Assembly (NCBI GenBank): GCA_022843905.1
Contig: JALHMT010000003.1
Span: forward strand, 241,923-284,457
Reading direction: 5' to 3'
Origin: Rubrivivax sp.
GTDB taxonomy: Bacteria > Pseudomonadota > Gammaproteobacteria > Burkholderiales > Burkholderiaceae_C
Length of the DNA: 42,535 nt
The position numbers and the translations under genes were made by a program. Under the pieces are notes generated by a model. That model was given only the letters and a program-made list of their open reading frames with translations. It ran no database searches and was not told where the DNA came from. Every line of letters begins with the position of its first letter. Positions within the stretch are counted from its first letter, which is position 1. Positions 1 through 10,045 of this stretch are shown piece by piece.

Positions 1-969
1 GAGATCCAGTACTTCAAGGTCGACGACGAGAGCGACCCCAGCAAGGCCACCGACAACGTCAACAAGCTCATCAAGCGCGACCAGGTCGACGTCATCGTCG
101 GCACCGTGCACAGCGGCGTGGCCCTGGCCATGGCGCGCGCCGCCAAGGAAAGCAACACGCTGCTGATCGTGCCCAACGCCGGTGCCGACGCCATCACCGG
201 CCCGCTGTGCGCGCCGAACATCCTGCGCAGCAGCTTCAGCAACTGGCAGCCCGGGTTCGCCACCGGCGTGCTGGCGGCGCAGAAGGGCTACAAGCGCGCG
301 ATGACCATCACCTGGAACTACGCCGCGGGCAACGAGACCGTCAAGGGCTTCACCGAGGCCTTCGAAAAGGGCGGCGGCAAGGTCATGAAGGAGCTGACGC
401 TGCCCTTCCCCAACGTCGAGTTCCAGGCCCTGCTGACCGAGATCGCGGCGCAGAAGCCCGACGTCGTCTTCGCCTTCTTCGCCGGCGGCGGCGCGGTGAA
501 GTTCGTCAAGGACTACGACGGCGCCGGCCTGCGCAAGACGGTCCCGTTGATGGGGTCGGGCTTCCTCACCGACGGCACGCTGGAGGCGCAGGGCGCGTCG
601 GCGCAAGGGCTGCTGACCGCGCTGCACTACGCCGACGGCATCGACACGCCGCGCAACACCGCCTTCCGCAACAAGTATGCGGTGACCAACAAGATCCAGC
701 CCGACGTCTACGCGGTGCAGGGCTACGACGCGGCACAGATCCTGGCCGCCGGACTGACGGCGGTGAAGGGCGACTTCAGCAAGCGCGACGCGATGGTTGC
801 GGCGATGCGCAAGACCAGCATCGACAGCCCGCGCGGCCGGTACACGCTGTCGGCCGCCGGCAACCCCGTGCAAGACTTCTACATCCGCGAGGTCAAGGGC
901 CGCGAGAACGTCATGACCGGCATTGCCGTGAAGGTGCTGCCGGACCCGGCGCGCGGCTGCAAGATGTGA
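1..969 (+). CDS. Branched-chain amino acid/amide ABC transporter substrate-binding protein, 5' end cut off
   Basis: The reading frame is open from base 1 and ends in TGA, so the N-terminus and signal peptide lie outside the window; 322 residues remain. The visible part has the periplasmic binding fold I pattern of LivK/HAAT proteins: an early VDVIVGTVHSG segment, then a GPLCAPNILRSSFSNWQ stretch typical of the ligand-binding region, and a central domain-crossing segment around KGYKRAMTITWNY. It should capture a branched-chain amino acid, amide or aromatic acid in the periplasm and deliver it to the LivHMGF complex encoded directly downstream on the same strand. The ligand cannot be read from the sequence; family members bind leucine, urea, short amides or aromatic acids. 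The family call is firm, the substrate open. Confidence 0.93.
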   Translation, partial: EIQYFKVDDESDPSKATDNVNKLIKRDQVDVIVGTVHSGVALAMARAAKESNTLLIVPNAGADAITGPLCAPNILRSSFSNWQPGFATGVLAAQKGYKRAMTITWNYAAGNETVKGFTEAFEKGGGKVMKELTLPFPNVEFQALLTEIAAQKPDVVFAFFAGGGAVKFVKDYDGAGLRKTVPLMGSGFLTDGTLEAQGASAQGLLTALHYADGIDTPRNTAFRNKYAVTNKIQPDVYAVQGYDAAQILAAGLTAVKGDFSKRDAMVAAMRKTSIDSPRGRYTLSAAGNPVQDFYIREVKGRENVMTGIAVKVLPDPARGCKM

Positions 970-995
970 TGGCTTAAGCTCGCGACCCTTCCGGA

Positions 996-1020
996 CGGGC
1001 GGCGCTGGCCGCCCGTTTTC
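996..1020 (+). terminator. Terminator-like hairpin between binding protein and livH
   Basis: A perfect 8-bp stem (996-1003 with 1008-1015) closes a GCTG loop and is followed at once by TTTT. It lies 27 bases after the binding-protein stop codon and 23 bases before the livH start. It has the form of an intrinsic terminator. Because it sits inside the transporter gene cluster, it probably works as a partial terminator or RNA 3'-end stabiliser that keeps the binding protein more abundant than the membrane parts. That role is inference. Confidence 0.65.
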
Positions 1021-1042
1021 TCGACCACCGCCCTCGCCCCAC

Positions 1043-1915
1043 GTGGACCTCGCCACCTTCCTCGTCCAGTGCCTGAACGCCGTCCAGTACGGGCTGCTGC
1101 TGTTCCTGGTGGCCTCGGGGCTGACACTGATCTTCGGCATCATGGGCGTCATCAACCTCGCCCACGGCAGCTTCTACATGATGGGCGCCTACCTGGCGTT
1201 TTCCATTGCGCCCTACTTCGGACAGAACTTCCTGCTGATGCTGCTGGTGGGCACCTTGCTGGCAGCGGCCGTCGGCTACCTGCTGGAGTGGATCTTCTTC
1301 AGCTTCCTCTATGACCGCGAGCACCTGCAGCAGGTGCTGATGACCTACGCGCTGATCCTCGTCTTCGAGGAACTGCGCTCCATCCTGGTGGGCAACGACG
1401 TGCACGGCGTGAAGGCGCCCGACTGGCTGGCCGGCACGCTGCCGTTGGGCGAGCTGATGACCTACCCGGTGTACCGGCTGTTCGCCTCGGCCGCCTGCAT
1501 CGTCATCGGCGTGGCGCTGTACCTGGTGGTCAACCGCACGCGGCTGGGCATGATGATCCGTGCCGGCGCCAGCAACCGCGACATGGTGCGCGGCCTGGGC
1601 ATCGACATCACGCGGCTGTACCGCATCGTGTTCGCCGGCGGCGTGGCGCTGGCCGCGCTGGCCGGCATGATCGCCGCGCCCATGAGCAGCGTGTACCCCG
1701 GCATGGGCGGCCACGTGCTGATCATCTGCTTCGTGGTGGTGGTGATCGGCGGCATCGGCTCCATCAGCGGCGCGCTCATCGCCTCGCTGCTGGTGGGCGT
1801 GGTCGACACCTTCGGCAAGGTGTTCTTCGCCGAGCTGAGCGGCATCGGCGTCTACCTGCTGATGGCGGTCATCCTCGTCTGGCGTCCGGAAGGCCTCATG
1901 CGCCGTGGGTACTGA
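1043..1915 (+). CDS. livH: Branched-chain amino acid ABC transporter permease LivH
   Basis: This 290-residue, strongly hydrophobic protein has about eight membrane segments and the LivH hallmark near its start, where GLTLIFGIMGVINLAHGSFYM forms the conserved second helix region. The C-terminal third carries the cytoplasmic coupling region and the glycine-rich VVVVIGGIGSISGALI segment found in BPD_transp_2 permeases. It forms the inner-membrane channel together with LivM. The start is a GTG; no ATG fits the family N-terminus. Its 3' end overlaps livM by 11 bases, which points to translational coupling. Length and motifs match the family; substrate is set by the binding protein upstream. Confidence 0.93.
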   Translation: MDLATFLVQCLNAVQYGLLLFLVASGLTLIFGIMGVINLAHGSFYMMGAYLAFSIAPYFGQNFLLMLLVGTLLAAAVGYLLEWIFFSFLYDREHLQQVLMTYALILVFEELRSILVGNDVHGVKAPDWLAGTLPLGELMTYPVYRLFASAACIVIGVALYLVVNRTRLGMMIRAGASNRDMVRGLGIDITRLYRIVFAGGVALAALAGMIAAPMSSVYPGMGGHVLIICFVVVVIGGIGSISGALIASLLVGVVDTFGKVFFAELSGIGVYLLMAVILVWRPEGLMRRGY

Positions 1916-2879
1916 CGCCCCCCATCCTGTGTCGCGCTGGCTGCCGATCGTGGTGGCGCTGCTGCTAGCCGCGCTGCCCGCGGTGCTGACGCCCTACACC
2001 AGCGACCTGGTCGTGAAGATCATGGTACTGGCGATCTTCGCGCTAAGCCTGGAACTGCTGGTGGGCATGACGGGCCTGGTCAGCCTGGGTCACGCCGCCT
2101 TCTTCGGGCTGGGCGCCTACGTCACCGTGCTGGCCTCGCCGGAGAACGACCCCGCCAACCTGCTGGTGCTGATGCTCACCTGCATGGGCGTGGCAGCGGC
2201 CTATGCCGTGTTCATGGGGGCCTTGAGCCTGCGCACCAAGGGTGTGTACTTCATCATGGTCACCCTGGCCTTCGCGCAGATGGCCTATTTCGTGTTCCAC
2301 GACACCAAGCTCGGCGGCGGCACCGACGGCATCTACCTCAACGTGCGGCCGGTGCTGGGGCCGCTGGATGGCGGCGACAAGCTGCACTTCTACTACCTGG
2401 CGCTGGCCGCGCTGGTGGTCACCTACGGGTTGCTGGCGCTGGTGGCGCGCTCGCGCTTCGGCCATGCGCTGGCCGGCATACGCGTCAACGAACAGCGCAT
2501 GCGCGCAGCAGGCTTCCCCACCTACTTCTACAAGCTCGCCGCTTTCGTGCTGGCCGGCGCGCTGGCCGGGCTGGCCGGCTTCCTGCTGGCGGTGAAGGAC
2601 GGCTACGTCAACCCCGAGCTGCTGAGCTGGCACGAGAGCGGCGCCGTGCTGCTGATGATCATCCTGGGCGGCATCGGCCACCTGCGCGGCGCCGTCATCG
2701 GCGCGGCGGCCTTCGTGCTGCTCAAGGAGCTCTACGCCACGCCGGGCTTCGTCGGCAGCTTCCTGGCCGACCACTGGCAGCTCACGCTGGGCTTCACCAT
2801 CATCGCCTTCGTGGCGCTGCTGCCCAAGGGGCTCATCGGTCTGGTCGGCCTGTTCACGAAGCGCGGGAGCGAGAAGTGA
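1905..2879 (+). CDS. livM: Branched-chain amino acid ABC transporter permease LivM
   Basis: A 324-residue integral membrane protein with the LivM signature in its first third (LELLVGMTGLVSLGHAAFFG) and a second conserved block near residue 245 (LLMIILGGIGHLRGAVIGA). It is the partner of LivH in the heterodimeric inner-membrane pore. It begins inside the end of livH and ends in a GTGA overlap with livG, so the four genes are very likely translated as one unit. The N-terminal 10-15 residues before the first helix are poorly conserved in the family, so the exact start is less certain than the frame. Confidence 0.93.
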   Translation: MGTDAPHPVSRWLPIVVALLLAALPAVLTPYTSDLVVKIMVLAIFALSLELLVGMTGLVSLGHAAFFGLGAYVTVLASPENDPANLLVLMLTCMGVAAAYAVFMGALSLRTKGVYFIMVTLAFAQMAYFVFHDTKLGGGTDGIYLNVRPVLGPLDGGDKLHFYYLALAALVVTYGLLALVARSRFGHALAGIRVNEQRMRAAGFPTYFYKLAAFVLAGALAGLAGFLLAVKDGYVNPELLSWHESGAVLLMIILGGIGHLRGAVIGAAAFVLLKELYATPGFVGSFLADHWQLTLGFTIIAFVALLPKGLIGLVGLFTKRGSEK

Positions 2880-3622
2880 ACCCGCTGCTTGCCTGCGAAG
2901 GCCTGACGCGCCGCTTCGGCGGACTCACGGCCGTCAACCGGGCTTCGCTCGACTTCCGTCTGGGCGAAGTGCACGCCGTGATCGGCACCAACGGCGCCGG
3001 CAAGTCGACCCTCGTCAACATGCTCAGCGGCGAGATGCCGGTCAGCGAGGGCCGCATCCTGCTCGAAGGCCAGGACATCACCGCCTGGCCGCAGCCCAGG
3101 CGTGCACGCGCCGGCATCGGCCGCAGCTACCAGCGCACCACGATCTTTCCGGAGTTCAGCGTCTTCGAGAACTGCCGCCTCAGCGCACAGGCCGCCCACG
3201 CGCGGCCCTGGGCGCTGTGGGAGAGTGCGGCGCGCTGCCCTGCCAGCGGTCGTATCGCCGAAGAAGCACTGGCTGCCGCCGGCCTGGCCGACCTGGCAAG
3301 GCGCACCGCCGGTTCGCTCAGCCACGGCGGCAAGCGGCAGCTGGAGATCGCCATGTGCCTGGCCACCGAACCGCGCGTGCTGCTGCTCGACGAACCGCTG
3401 GCCGGCATGGGCGCCGAAGAGACCGACCGCATGCTGCAGGTGCTGCAGCAGCTGAAGTCGGGCCACGCCGTGCTGCTGGTGGAGCACGACATGGACGCCG
3501 TGTTCCGCGTCGCAGAACGCATCACGGTGATGGTCAACGGCGAGGTCATCGCCACCGGCGACCCGGAGAGCATCCGCCGCAACCCGCAAGTGCAGGTGGC
3601 CTATCTCGGTTCAGACCACTGA
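2876..3622 (+). CDS. livG: Branched-chain amino acid ABC transporter ATPase LivG
   Basis: A 248-residue ABC ATPase. Walker A is GTNGAGKST at residues 37-45, the signature loop is LSHGGKRQ at 148-155, Walker B is LLLDEP at 169-174, and the H-loop lies in LLVEHDMD. The signature is LSHGG rather than LSGGQ, as is common in LivG proteins. The GTG start overlaps the livM stop by four bases. It powers transport as a heterodimer with LivF on the cytoplasmic face of LivHM. There are no missing catalytic residues. Confidence 0.94.
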   Translation: MNPLLACEGLTRRFGGLTAVNRASLDFRLGEVHAVIGTNGAGKSTLVNMLSGEMPVSEGRILLEGQDITAWPQPRRARAGIGRSYQRTTIFPEFSVFENCRLSAQAAHARPWALWESAARCPASGRIAEEALAAAGLADLARRTAGSLSHGGKRQLEIAMCLATEPRVLLLDEPLAGMGAEETDRMLQVLQQLKSGHAVLLVEHDMDAVFRVAERITVMVNGEVIATGDPESIRRNPQVQVAYLGSDH

Positions 3623-3623
3623 C

Positions 3624-4325
3624 ATGCTCGCAGTCGACGGCCTCAACACCTACTACGGCGACAGCCACGTGCTGCGCGGCGTGAGCCTGGCGCTGCCGGC
3701 CGGCACGGCACTGGGGCTGCTGGGCCGCAACGGCATGGGCAAGACGACGCTCATCCGCTCGGTGCTGGGCTTCGTGCGTGCCGCCTCGGGCACGGTGCAC
3801 TGGCGCGAACGAGACATGAGCGGCCAGCCGCCCGAGAAGATGGCGCGACTGGGCATCGGCTACGTGCCCGAGGGCCGAGGCATCTTCCCGAATCTCTCGG
3901 TGCGCGAGAACCTGTTGATGGCAGCCCGCGCCGGCGTGGCAGGTCGCAGCGACTGGACCTTCGACCGCGTGATGTCGACCTTCCCGCGCCTGGCCGAACG
4001 CCTGGGGCACGGCGGGCAGCAGCTCAGCGGCGGCGAACAGCAGATGCTGTCCATCGGCCGTGCGCTGATGACCAACCCCGAGCTGCTGATCCTGGACGAA
4101 GCCACCGAAGGCCTGGCGCCGCTGATCGTGGCCGAGATCTGGCGCGTCATCGGCGAGATCCGCGGCACCGGCATCAGCACCTTGATCGTCGACCGCAACT
4201 ACCGCAGCGTGCTGGCCCACACCGACCGCGCGATGGTGCTGGAAAAAGGGGTCGTCGTGCTGCAGGGCGACTCGGCGACGCTGGCCGCCGACGGCGAGAC
4301 CATGGGGCGGCTGCTGGGGGTGTGA
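3624..4325 (+). CDS. livF: Branched-chain amino acid ABC transporter ATPase LivF
   Basis: A 233-residue ABC ATPase of typical LivF length. Walker A is GRNGMGKTT at residues 34-42, the signature is LSGGEQQ, and Walker B is LLILDE. The segment that is usually LIVEQN in LivF reads LIVDRN here, a mild departure at the switch region. The start ATG follows the livG stop after one base. It is the last gene of the cluster: a hairpin follows directly and the next gene begins nearly 400 bases later. Confidence 0.94.
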   Translation: MLAVDGLNTYYGDSHVLRGVSLALPAGTALGLLGRNGMGKTTLIRSVLGFVRAASGTVHWRERDMSGQPPEKMARLGIGYVPEGRGIFPNLSVRENLLMAARAGVAGRSDWTFDRVMSTFPRLAERLGHGGQQLSGGEQQMLSIGRALMTNPELLILDEATEGLAPLIVAEIWRVIGEIRGTGISTLIVDRNYRSVLAHTDRAMVLEKGVVVLQGDSATLAADGETMGRLLGV

Positions 4326-4332
4326 GCCGGAT

Positions 4333-4366
4333 GGGCACTGCGGCGACCGCGAGTGGCCCGTTCCCT
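4333..4366 (+). terminator. Probable terminator after livF
   Basis: Eight bases after the livF stop, 4333-4343 can pair with 4347-4359 as an 11-bp stem with a CGA loop and two single-base bulges, followed by TTCCCTT. The T-rich tail is weak, so it may be an imperfect or Rho-assisted terminator. Its position at the end of the liv cluster supports the call. Confidence 0.45.
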
Positions 4367-4717
4367 TCGCCGCTTGCCCAAACGCCCGAAACTTCCTGAA
4401 AAGGTCGTCTCGCGCATCGAAGGCACCGCCCCAAGCACGGCCCAGACGAAGACTTCGCCGCCGCCATCCTCGTCCAGCACTTCGTTGGCGCGGCACGAGG
4501 CCGATCGGCATTTGGTTCGGATTGGGCCGCCTCGGGCGCGGTGTCAGTCCGGGCTCTCGCCGAGCTCCTGAGCAAACTGGCTTGCAGGGGCTGTCGCCCA
4601 TGGTCCTCGCAAGGGCCACAGTCCTCGGCCTGGGCGCCTCGCATTGGTGCGTAATGGTAGGATTTGGCACGCTGTGCCTGGGCGATCCAGCACGGCTTGC
4701 CGCCCCCAGAGCCCCTC
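4367..4717 (+). other. Intergenic region without a recognisable gene
   Basis: Between the livF terminator and the DUF1028 start I find no convincing coding region. A 72-codon frame (4353-4571) and longer antisense frames exist, but their composition (runs of Arg, Pro and Ser) is that of non-coding GC-rich DNA and they match no family I know. The stretch 4640-4700 is slightly less GC-rich and is where the promoter of the downstream peptide-importer operon would be expected. I could not identify a good -35/-10 pair. Confidence 0.5.
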
Positions 4718-5431
4718 ATGACCTGGTCCATCCTTGCACGCGACGAAGAAGGTCGCTTCGGCATCGCCATCGCGAGCCGCTTCTTCGCGGTCGGCGCGCT
4801 GTGCATGCACACGCGACGCGGTGTCGGCGCCGTGGCCACGCAAGCCTTGATGAATCCCTTGTACGGCCCGGCCGGGCTGTCGCTGCTGGCCCAGGGCCAC
4901 GCCTCGGCGGCGGTCGTGGCGGCGCTGATCGCCACCGACGCGGGCCGCGATCAACGCCAGCTGCACGTGCTGGGCGCCGCCGGCCCCGGTGCGGGCCACA
5001 CCGGGGCCGCCTGTATCGACTGGTGCGGCCACCGCCTGCACGAAGACTTCAGCGTCGCCGGCAACATGCTGGCCGGCCCGCAGGTGATCGAGGCCACGGC
5101 GCAGGCCTTCATCGACTCCAGCGGGCAGCCGCTGGCCGAAAGGCTGATCGCCGCGCTGGCCGCCGGCGAAGACGCCGGCGGCGACAAGCGCGGCAAACAG
5201 TCTGCCGCCCTGCGCGTCCACGACGACGAAGACCACCCGGCGCTGGACATCCGCGTGGACGACCACAGCGAGCCGGTACGCGAATTGCAAAGGCTCTACG
5301 CCGTGAGCCTGCAGAGATTCCAGCCCTTCATCACCTGCCTGCCCGGCCGCCACGATCCGGTGGGCGAGCTCGACCGCGTGCGCATCGACGCCGCCGTCGA
5401 GCGCTTCCACGCCGCGCGCAAGACGTCCTGA
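4718..5431 (+). CDS. DUF1028 family protein, putative Ntn-type hydrolase
   Basis: This 237-residue protein matches the DUF1028 family: it begins [20 protein letters not shown], followed by [22 protein letters not shown], the conserved N-terminal half of that family. The family is thought to adopt an N-terminal-nucleophile hydrolase fold, and with this start Thr2 would become the N-terminal residue after Met removal. That is why I chose the ATG at 4718 over the open frame beginning at 4664. The C-terminal part (residues 160-237) contains the usual [19 protein letters not shown] block. Its biochemical role is not established. It is three bases from dppD, so it probably acts with the peptide importer, perhaps on the imported compound. 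The family call is good, the function unknown. Confidence 0.85.
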   Translation: MTWSILARDEEGRFGIAIASRFFAVGALCMHTRRGVGAVATQALMNPLYGPAGLSLLAQGHASAAVVAALIATDAGRDQRQLHVLGAAGPGAGHTGAACIDWCGHRLHEDFSVAGNMLAGPQVIEATAQAFIDSSGQPLAERLIAALAAGEDAGGDKRGKQSAALRVHDDEDHPALDIRVDDHSEPVRELQRLYAVSLQRFQPFITCLPGRHDPVGELDRVRIDAAVERFHAARKTS

Positions 5432-5433
5432 CG

Positions 5434-6437
5434 ATGGCCCTGCTCGAGGTTGCCGACCTGCGCACCGTGTTCCGCACCGACGACGGCGAGTTCGCCGCCG
5501 TCGACGGGCTGAGCTTTGCCGTCGAGGCCGGCCGCACGCTGGCCATCGTGGGCGAGTCCGGCTGCGGCAAGAGCGTGACCTCGCTGTCCATCATGGGCCT
5601 GGTGGCCTCGCCCGGGCGCATCGCCGGCGGCTCGATCCGCTTCGAGGGCCGCGAGCTGACCACCCTGCCGGCGCGCGAGATGCAGGACCTGCGCGGCAAC
5701 GGCATCGCAATGATCTTCCAGGAACCGATGTCGTCGCTGAACCCGGCCTTCACCATCGGTGACCAGATCGTCGAAGCCCTGCTGCGGCACCGCGCCATCG
5801 GGCGCCCGCAGGCGCAGGAGCGCGCGCTGGACATGCTCAGGCGCGTGCGCATCCCGGCGCCCGAGCAACGCCTGCACGAGTACCCGCACAAGCTGTCGGG
5901 CGGCATGCGGCAGCGCGCGATGATCGCCATGGCGCTGGCCTGCGAACCACGCCTGCTGATCGCCGACGAACCCACCACCGCGCTGGACGTCACCATCCAG
6001 GCGCAGATCCTCGAGCTCGTGCGCTCGCTGCAGCAGGACAGCGGCACCGCCGTCATCCTCATCACGCACGACCTGGGCGTGGTGGCCGAAGTCGCCGACG
6101 AGGTGCTGGTGATGTATGCCGGCCGCGCAGTGGAACAAGCCCCCGTGGCGGCCCTGTTCGAGCAGCCGCAGCACCCCTACACCGTGGGCCTGCTGGGCTC
6201 GATCCCGCGGCTGGACATCGAGCAGGAGCGCCTGGCCTCCATCGAAGGCCAGGTGCCCGACCCGATGCGCCGCCCGCCGGGCTGCCGCTTCGCCGAGCGC
6301 TGCCCTTTCGCCGACGCACAGTGCCGCAGCGCCGAACCACCACTTCGCACGGTGGCGCCCGGCCATGCCTCGGCCTGCTGGAAGGCGCCGCTCGATCCCG
6401 ACGTGCTGCTCGCGGCGCAAGTCAACGAGGTGGCCAC

Positions 6438-6441
<4 letters not shown>
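5434..6441 (+). CDS. dppD: Dipeptide/oligopeptide ABC transporter ATPase, DppD/OppD type
   Basis: A 335-residue ABC ATPase with Walker A GESGCGKS at residues 40-47, signature LSGGMRQR, Walker B LLIADEP and an H-loop in LITHDLG. After the ATPase core it has the C-terminal extension found only in oligopeptide/dipeptide/nickel importers. That extension contains the cysteine pattern [14 protein letters not shown], which in characterised DppD-type subunits holds an iron-sulfur cluster. The true start is the ATG at 5434, two bases after the DUF1028 stop; the frame is open further upstream but is not coding there. It overlaps dppF by four bases and works with it as a heterodimer. Confidence 0.93.
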
Positions 6442-7496
<1,055 letters not shown>

Positions 7497-7549
7497 GCGC
7501 GTTGTTTCCCGTTCCCCCTCCCCTTCGTCATCCTCAGGAGACCCGACCC

Positions 7550-9058
7550 ATGAACATGATCTTCAAGACGCTGCTGCCAGCGGCCGTGCTGGCACTGGCC
7601 GCCACCGCGCAGGCGCAGACCCTGCGCATCGGCCTGGCCGAGGACCCCGACGCGCTGGACCCCACCACCGCACGCACCTTCGTCGGCCGCATCGTCTTCT
7701 CGGCGCTGTGCGACAAGCTGGTGGACATCGACGAGAAGCTCAATATCGTGCCGCAGCTGGCCACCAGCTGGCAGTGGTCGGCCGACAACAAGGCGCTGAC
7801 GATGAAGCTGCGCAACGACGTCGTCTTCCACGACGGCGAGAAGTTCGACGCCGCGGCCGTCAAGTTCAACATCGAGCGCCACAAGACCTTCACCGGCAGC
7901 AACCGCAGCGGCGAACTGCGCCCCGTGACCAGCGTCGACGTGGTCGACCCCACCACCGTGCGGCTGAACCTGTCGGCGCCCTTCTCGCCGCTGATGGCCG
8001 CGCTGGCCGACCGCGCCGGCATGATGGTGTCGCCCAAGGCCGCCGCCGCCGCCGGCGCCAACTTCGCGGCCAAGCCGGTGTGCGCCGGCCCCTACCGGTT
8101 CGTCGAGCGCGTCGCGCAGGACCGCATCGTGTTCGAGCGCTTCCCGCAGTACTGGAACAAGGGCGCGATCCACTTCGACCGCATCACCTACACCCCGATT
8201 CCCGACGCCACCGTGCGCCTGGCCAACCTGCGCTCGGGCCAGCTCGACTTCATCGAGCGCGTGGCCTCGTCGGACATGGCCGCGCTGAAGAACGACAGCC
8301 GGCTGAAGGTGACACGCATCACCGAGATCGGCTACCAGGGCATCACCATCAACATCGGCAAGAGCGACAAGGCGCAGGGCAACCCGCTGGGCCGCGACGC
8401 CCGCGTGCGCGAAGCCTTCGAGCTGTCGCTGGACCGCGAAGGCCTGGTGCAGGTGGTGATGGACGGCGAAGCCACGGCCGGCAACCAGTGGGTGGCGCCA
8501 AGCAATGCCTTCTATGCGAAGAGCCAACCGATCCCCAAGCGCGACGTGGCCAAGGCCAAGGCGTTGCTGGCTGCCGCCGGCGTGCCCAACCCGAGCTTCA
8601 CGCTGATGACGCCCACCACCAGCGACGCGCAGAAGGTCGCGCAGGTGGTGCAGGCCATGGCCAAGGAAGCCGGCTTCGACGTGAAGATCCAGGCCACCGA
8701 GTTCGCCACCTCGCTGAACCTGGCCGACAAGGGCGACTACGAAGCCTACGTGCTGGCCTGGAGCGGCCGCGCCGACCCCGACGGCAACATCTTCAGCTTC
8801 GTCGGCTGCAAGCAGCCGCTGAACTACGCCGGCATCTGCGTGCCCGAGGTCGACGAGCAGCTCAACATCGCGCGCACCGCGGGCTCGATGGACGCTCGCG
8901 TGAAGGCCTACGAGCAGGTCGCAGCCCGCATCGTGAAGGACCGCCCCATCGTCTACCTGTACCACCGCAACTGGCTCTATGCGCACAGCGCCCGGCTCAG
9001 CGGCATCCGCAGCATCCCCGACGGGCTGCTGCGTGTGCAGGGCCTGAAGATGAACTGA
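7550..9058 (+). CDS. Peptide ABC transporter substrate-binding protein (SBP family 5)
   Basis: This 502-residue protein has a clear Sec signal peptide (residues 1 to about 21, cleavage after AQA) and the SBP_bac_5 fold of DppA/OppA-like proteins: a WQWSADNKALTMKLRNDVVF block near the start and a C-terminal DPDGNIFSFVGCKQP segment. The ATG at 7550 was chosen because an AGGAG sits at the right distance upstream (7536-7540). Although the family is named for peptides, members also bind glutathione, nickel, opines or glycosides, so the ligand is open. The peptidase, lyase and amidohydrolase genes downstream suggest a peptide or amino-acid conjugate. It lies between ATPase and permease genes, a less common order than binding-protein-first. 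Confidence 0.92.
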   Translation: MNMIFKTLLPAAVLALAATAQAQTLRIGLAEDPDALDPTTARTFVGRIVFSALCDKLVDIDEKLNIVPQLATSWQWSADNKALTMKLRNDVVFHDGEKFDAAAVKFNIERHKTFTGSNRSGELRPVTSVDVVDPTTVRLNLSAPFSPLMAALADRAGMMVSPKAAAAAGANFAAKPVCAGPYRFVERVAQDRIVFERFPQYWNKGAIHFDRITYTPIPDATVRLANLRSGQLDFIERVASSDMAALKNDSRLKVTRITEIGYQGITINIGKSDKAQGNPLGRDARVREAFELSLDREGLVQVVMDGEATAGNQWVAPSNAFYAKSQPIPKRDVAKAKALLAAAGVPNPSFTLMTPTTSDAQKVAQVVQAMAKEAGFDVKIQATEFATSLNLADKGDYEAYVLAWSGRADPDGNIFSFVGCKQPLNYAGICVPEVDEQLNIARTAGSMDARVKAYEQVAARIVKDRPIVYLYHRNWLYAHSARLSGIRSIPDGLLRVQGLKMN

Positions 9059-9101
9059 CGCGCGGGCAGGAGACTCTTGAAGACCTGAGCCGGGCGCACC
9101 G

Positions 9102-10043
9102 ATGTTCGAGTACCTGCTCAAGCGACTGGCCGGCGTCGTCCCGACGCTGGTCTTCGTGTCGATGCTGATCTTCGGCCTGCAGCAGTTGCTGCCGGGCGAC
9201 CCGGCCATGATCCTCGCCGGCGAAGACCAGGACCCGGCGCTGATCGCGCACCTGCGCGAGAAGCTGCATCTCGACGAGCCGCTGCCCGTGCGCTATGCGT
9301 ACTGGCTGGGCGGCGTCCTGCAGGGCGACCTGGGCGAGTCGGTGCGCACGCAGCAGCCGGTGCTCGAACTGATCCTGCAGAAGCTGCCGGTGACCATCCA
9401 GCTGGCGCTGCTGTCGATGCTGGTGGCGCTTTGCATCGGCATCCCCACCGGCATCCTGGCCGCGGTCAAGCGCGACACGCCCTGGGATTACGGCGCCACC
9501 GTGTTCGCGCTGTCGGGGCTGTCGATGCCGAACTTCTGGCTCGGCATCATGATGATCCTGCTGTTCTCGGTGCAGTTGGGCTGGCTGCCCGCGTCGGGCT
9601 ACGTCAGCCCCTTCGAGGACCTGGGCGCCAACCTGGCCGCGATGCTGATGCCGGCGGTGGTGCTGGGCACCGGCATCGCCGCCGTGCTGATGCGGCACAC
9701 GCGCAGCGCCATGCTGCAGGTGATGTCGGCCGACTACGTGCGCACCGCTCGCGCCAAGGGACTGAGCGAACGCGTGGTGGTGCTGCGCCATGCGTTGCGC
9801 AATGCGCTGACGCCAGTCATCACGCTGGGCGCGCTGGAGCTCGGCACGCTGCTGTCGGGCGCCGTGCTCACCGAACAGGTGTTCACCATCCCCGGCTTCG
9901 GCAAGCTGATCATCGATGCTGTGTTCAACCGCGACTACGCCGTGGTGCAGGGCGTGGTGCTGGTGACGGCCACGGCCTACATCCTGCTGAACCTGCTGGC
10001 CGACCTGGCGTACTTCGCGGTCAACCCCCGCTTGAGGCACTGA
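9102..10043 (+). CDS. dppB: Peptide ABC transporter permease, DppB/OppB type
   Basis: A 313-residue inner-membrane protein with six predicted helices. It starts with the family hallmark FEYLLKRLAGVVPTLVFVSM and has a periplasmic loop containing LLPGDPA. The EAA coupling motif ADYVRTARAKGLSERVVVLR, near residue 210, docks onto the ATPases. The C-terminal VFTIPGFGKLIIDAVFNRDY block is also diagnostic. The gene follows the binding protein after 43 bases and is two bases from dppC. Confidence 0.94.
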   Translation: MFEYLLKRLAGVVPTLVFVSMLIFGLQQLLPGDPAMILAGEDQDPALIAHLREKLHLDEPLPVRYAYWLGGVLQGDLGESVRTQQPVLELILQKLPVTIQLALLSMLVALCIGIPTGILAAVKRDTPWDYGATVFALSGLSMPNFWLGIMMILLFSVQLGWLPASGYVSPFEDLGANLAAMLMPAVVLGTGIAAVLMRHTRSAMLQVMSADYVRTARAKGLSERVVVLRHALRNALTPVITLGALELGTLLSGAVLTEQVFTIPGFGKLIIDAVFNRDYAVVQGVVLVTATAYILLNLLADLAYFAVNPRLRH

Positions 10044-10045
10044 CG

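Noticed and set aside
4353..4571. A 72-codon plus-strand frame in the gap after livF
   Set aside because: It has no recognisable motif, low-complexity composition and no ribosome-binding site.
4665..4680. TGGCAC resembling a sigma-54 -24 element upstream of the DUF1028 gene
   Set aside because: The required TTGC at the correct distance is missing; the downstream bases are GCTGTGCCTG.
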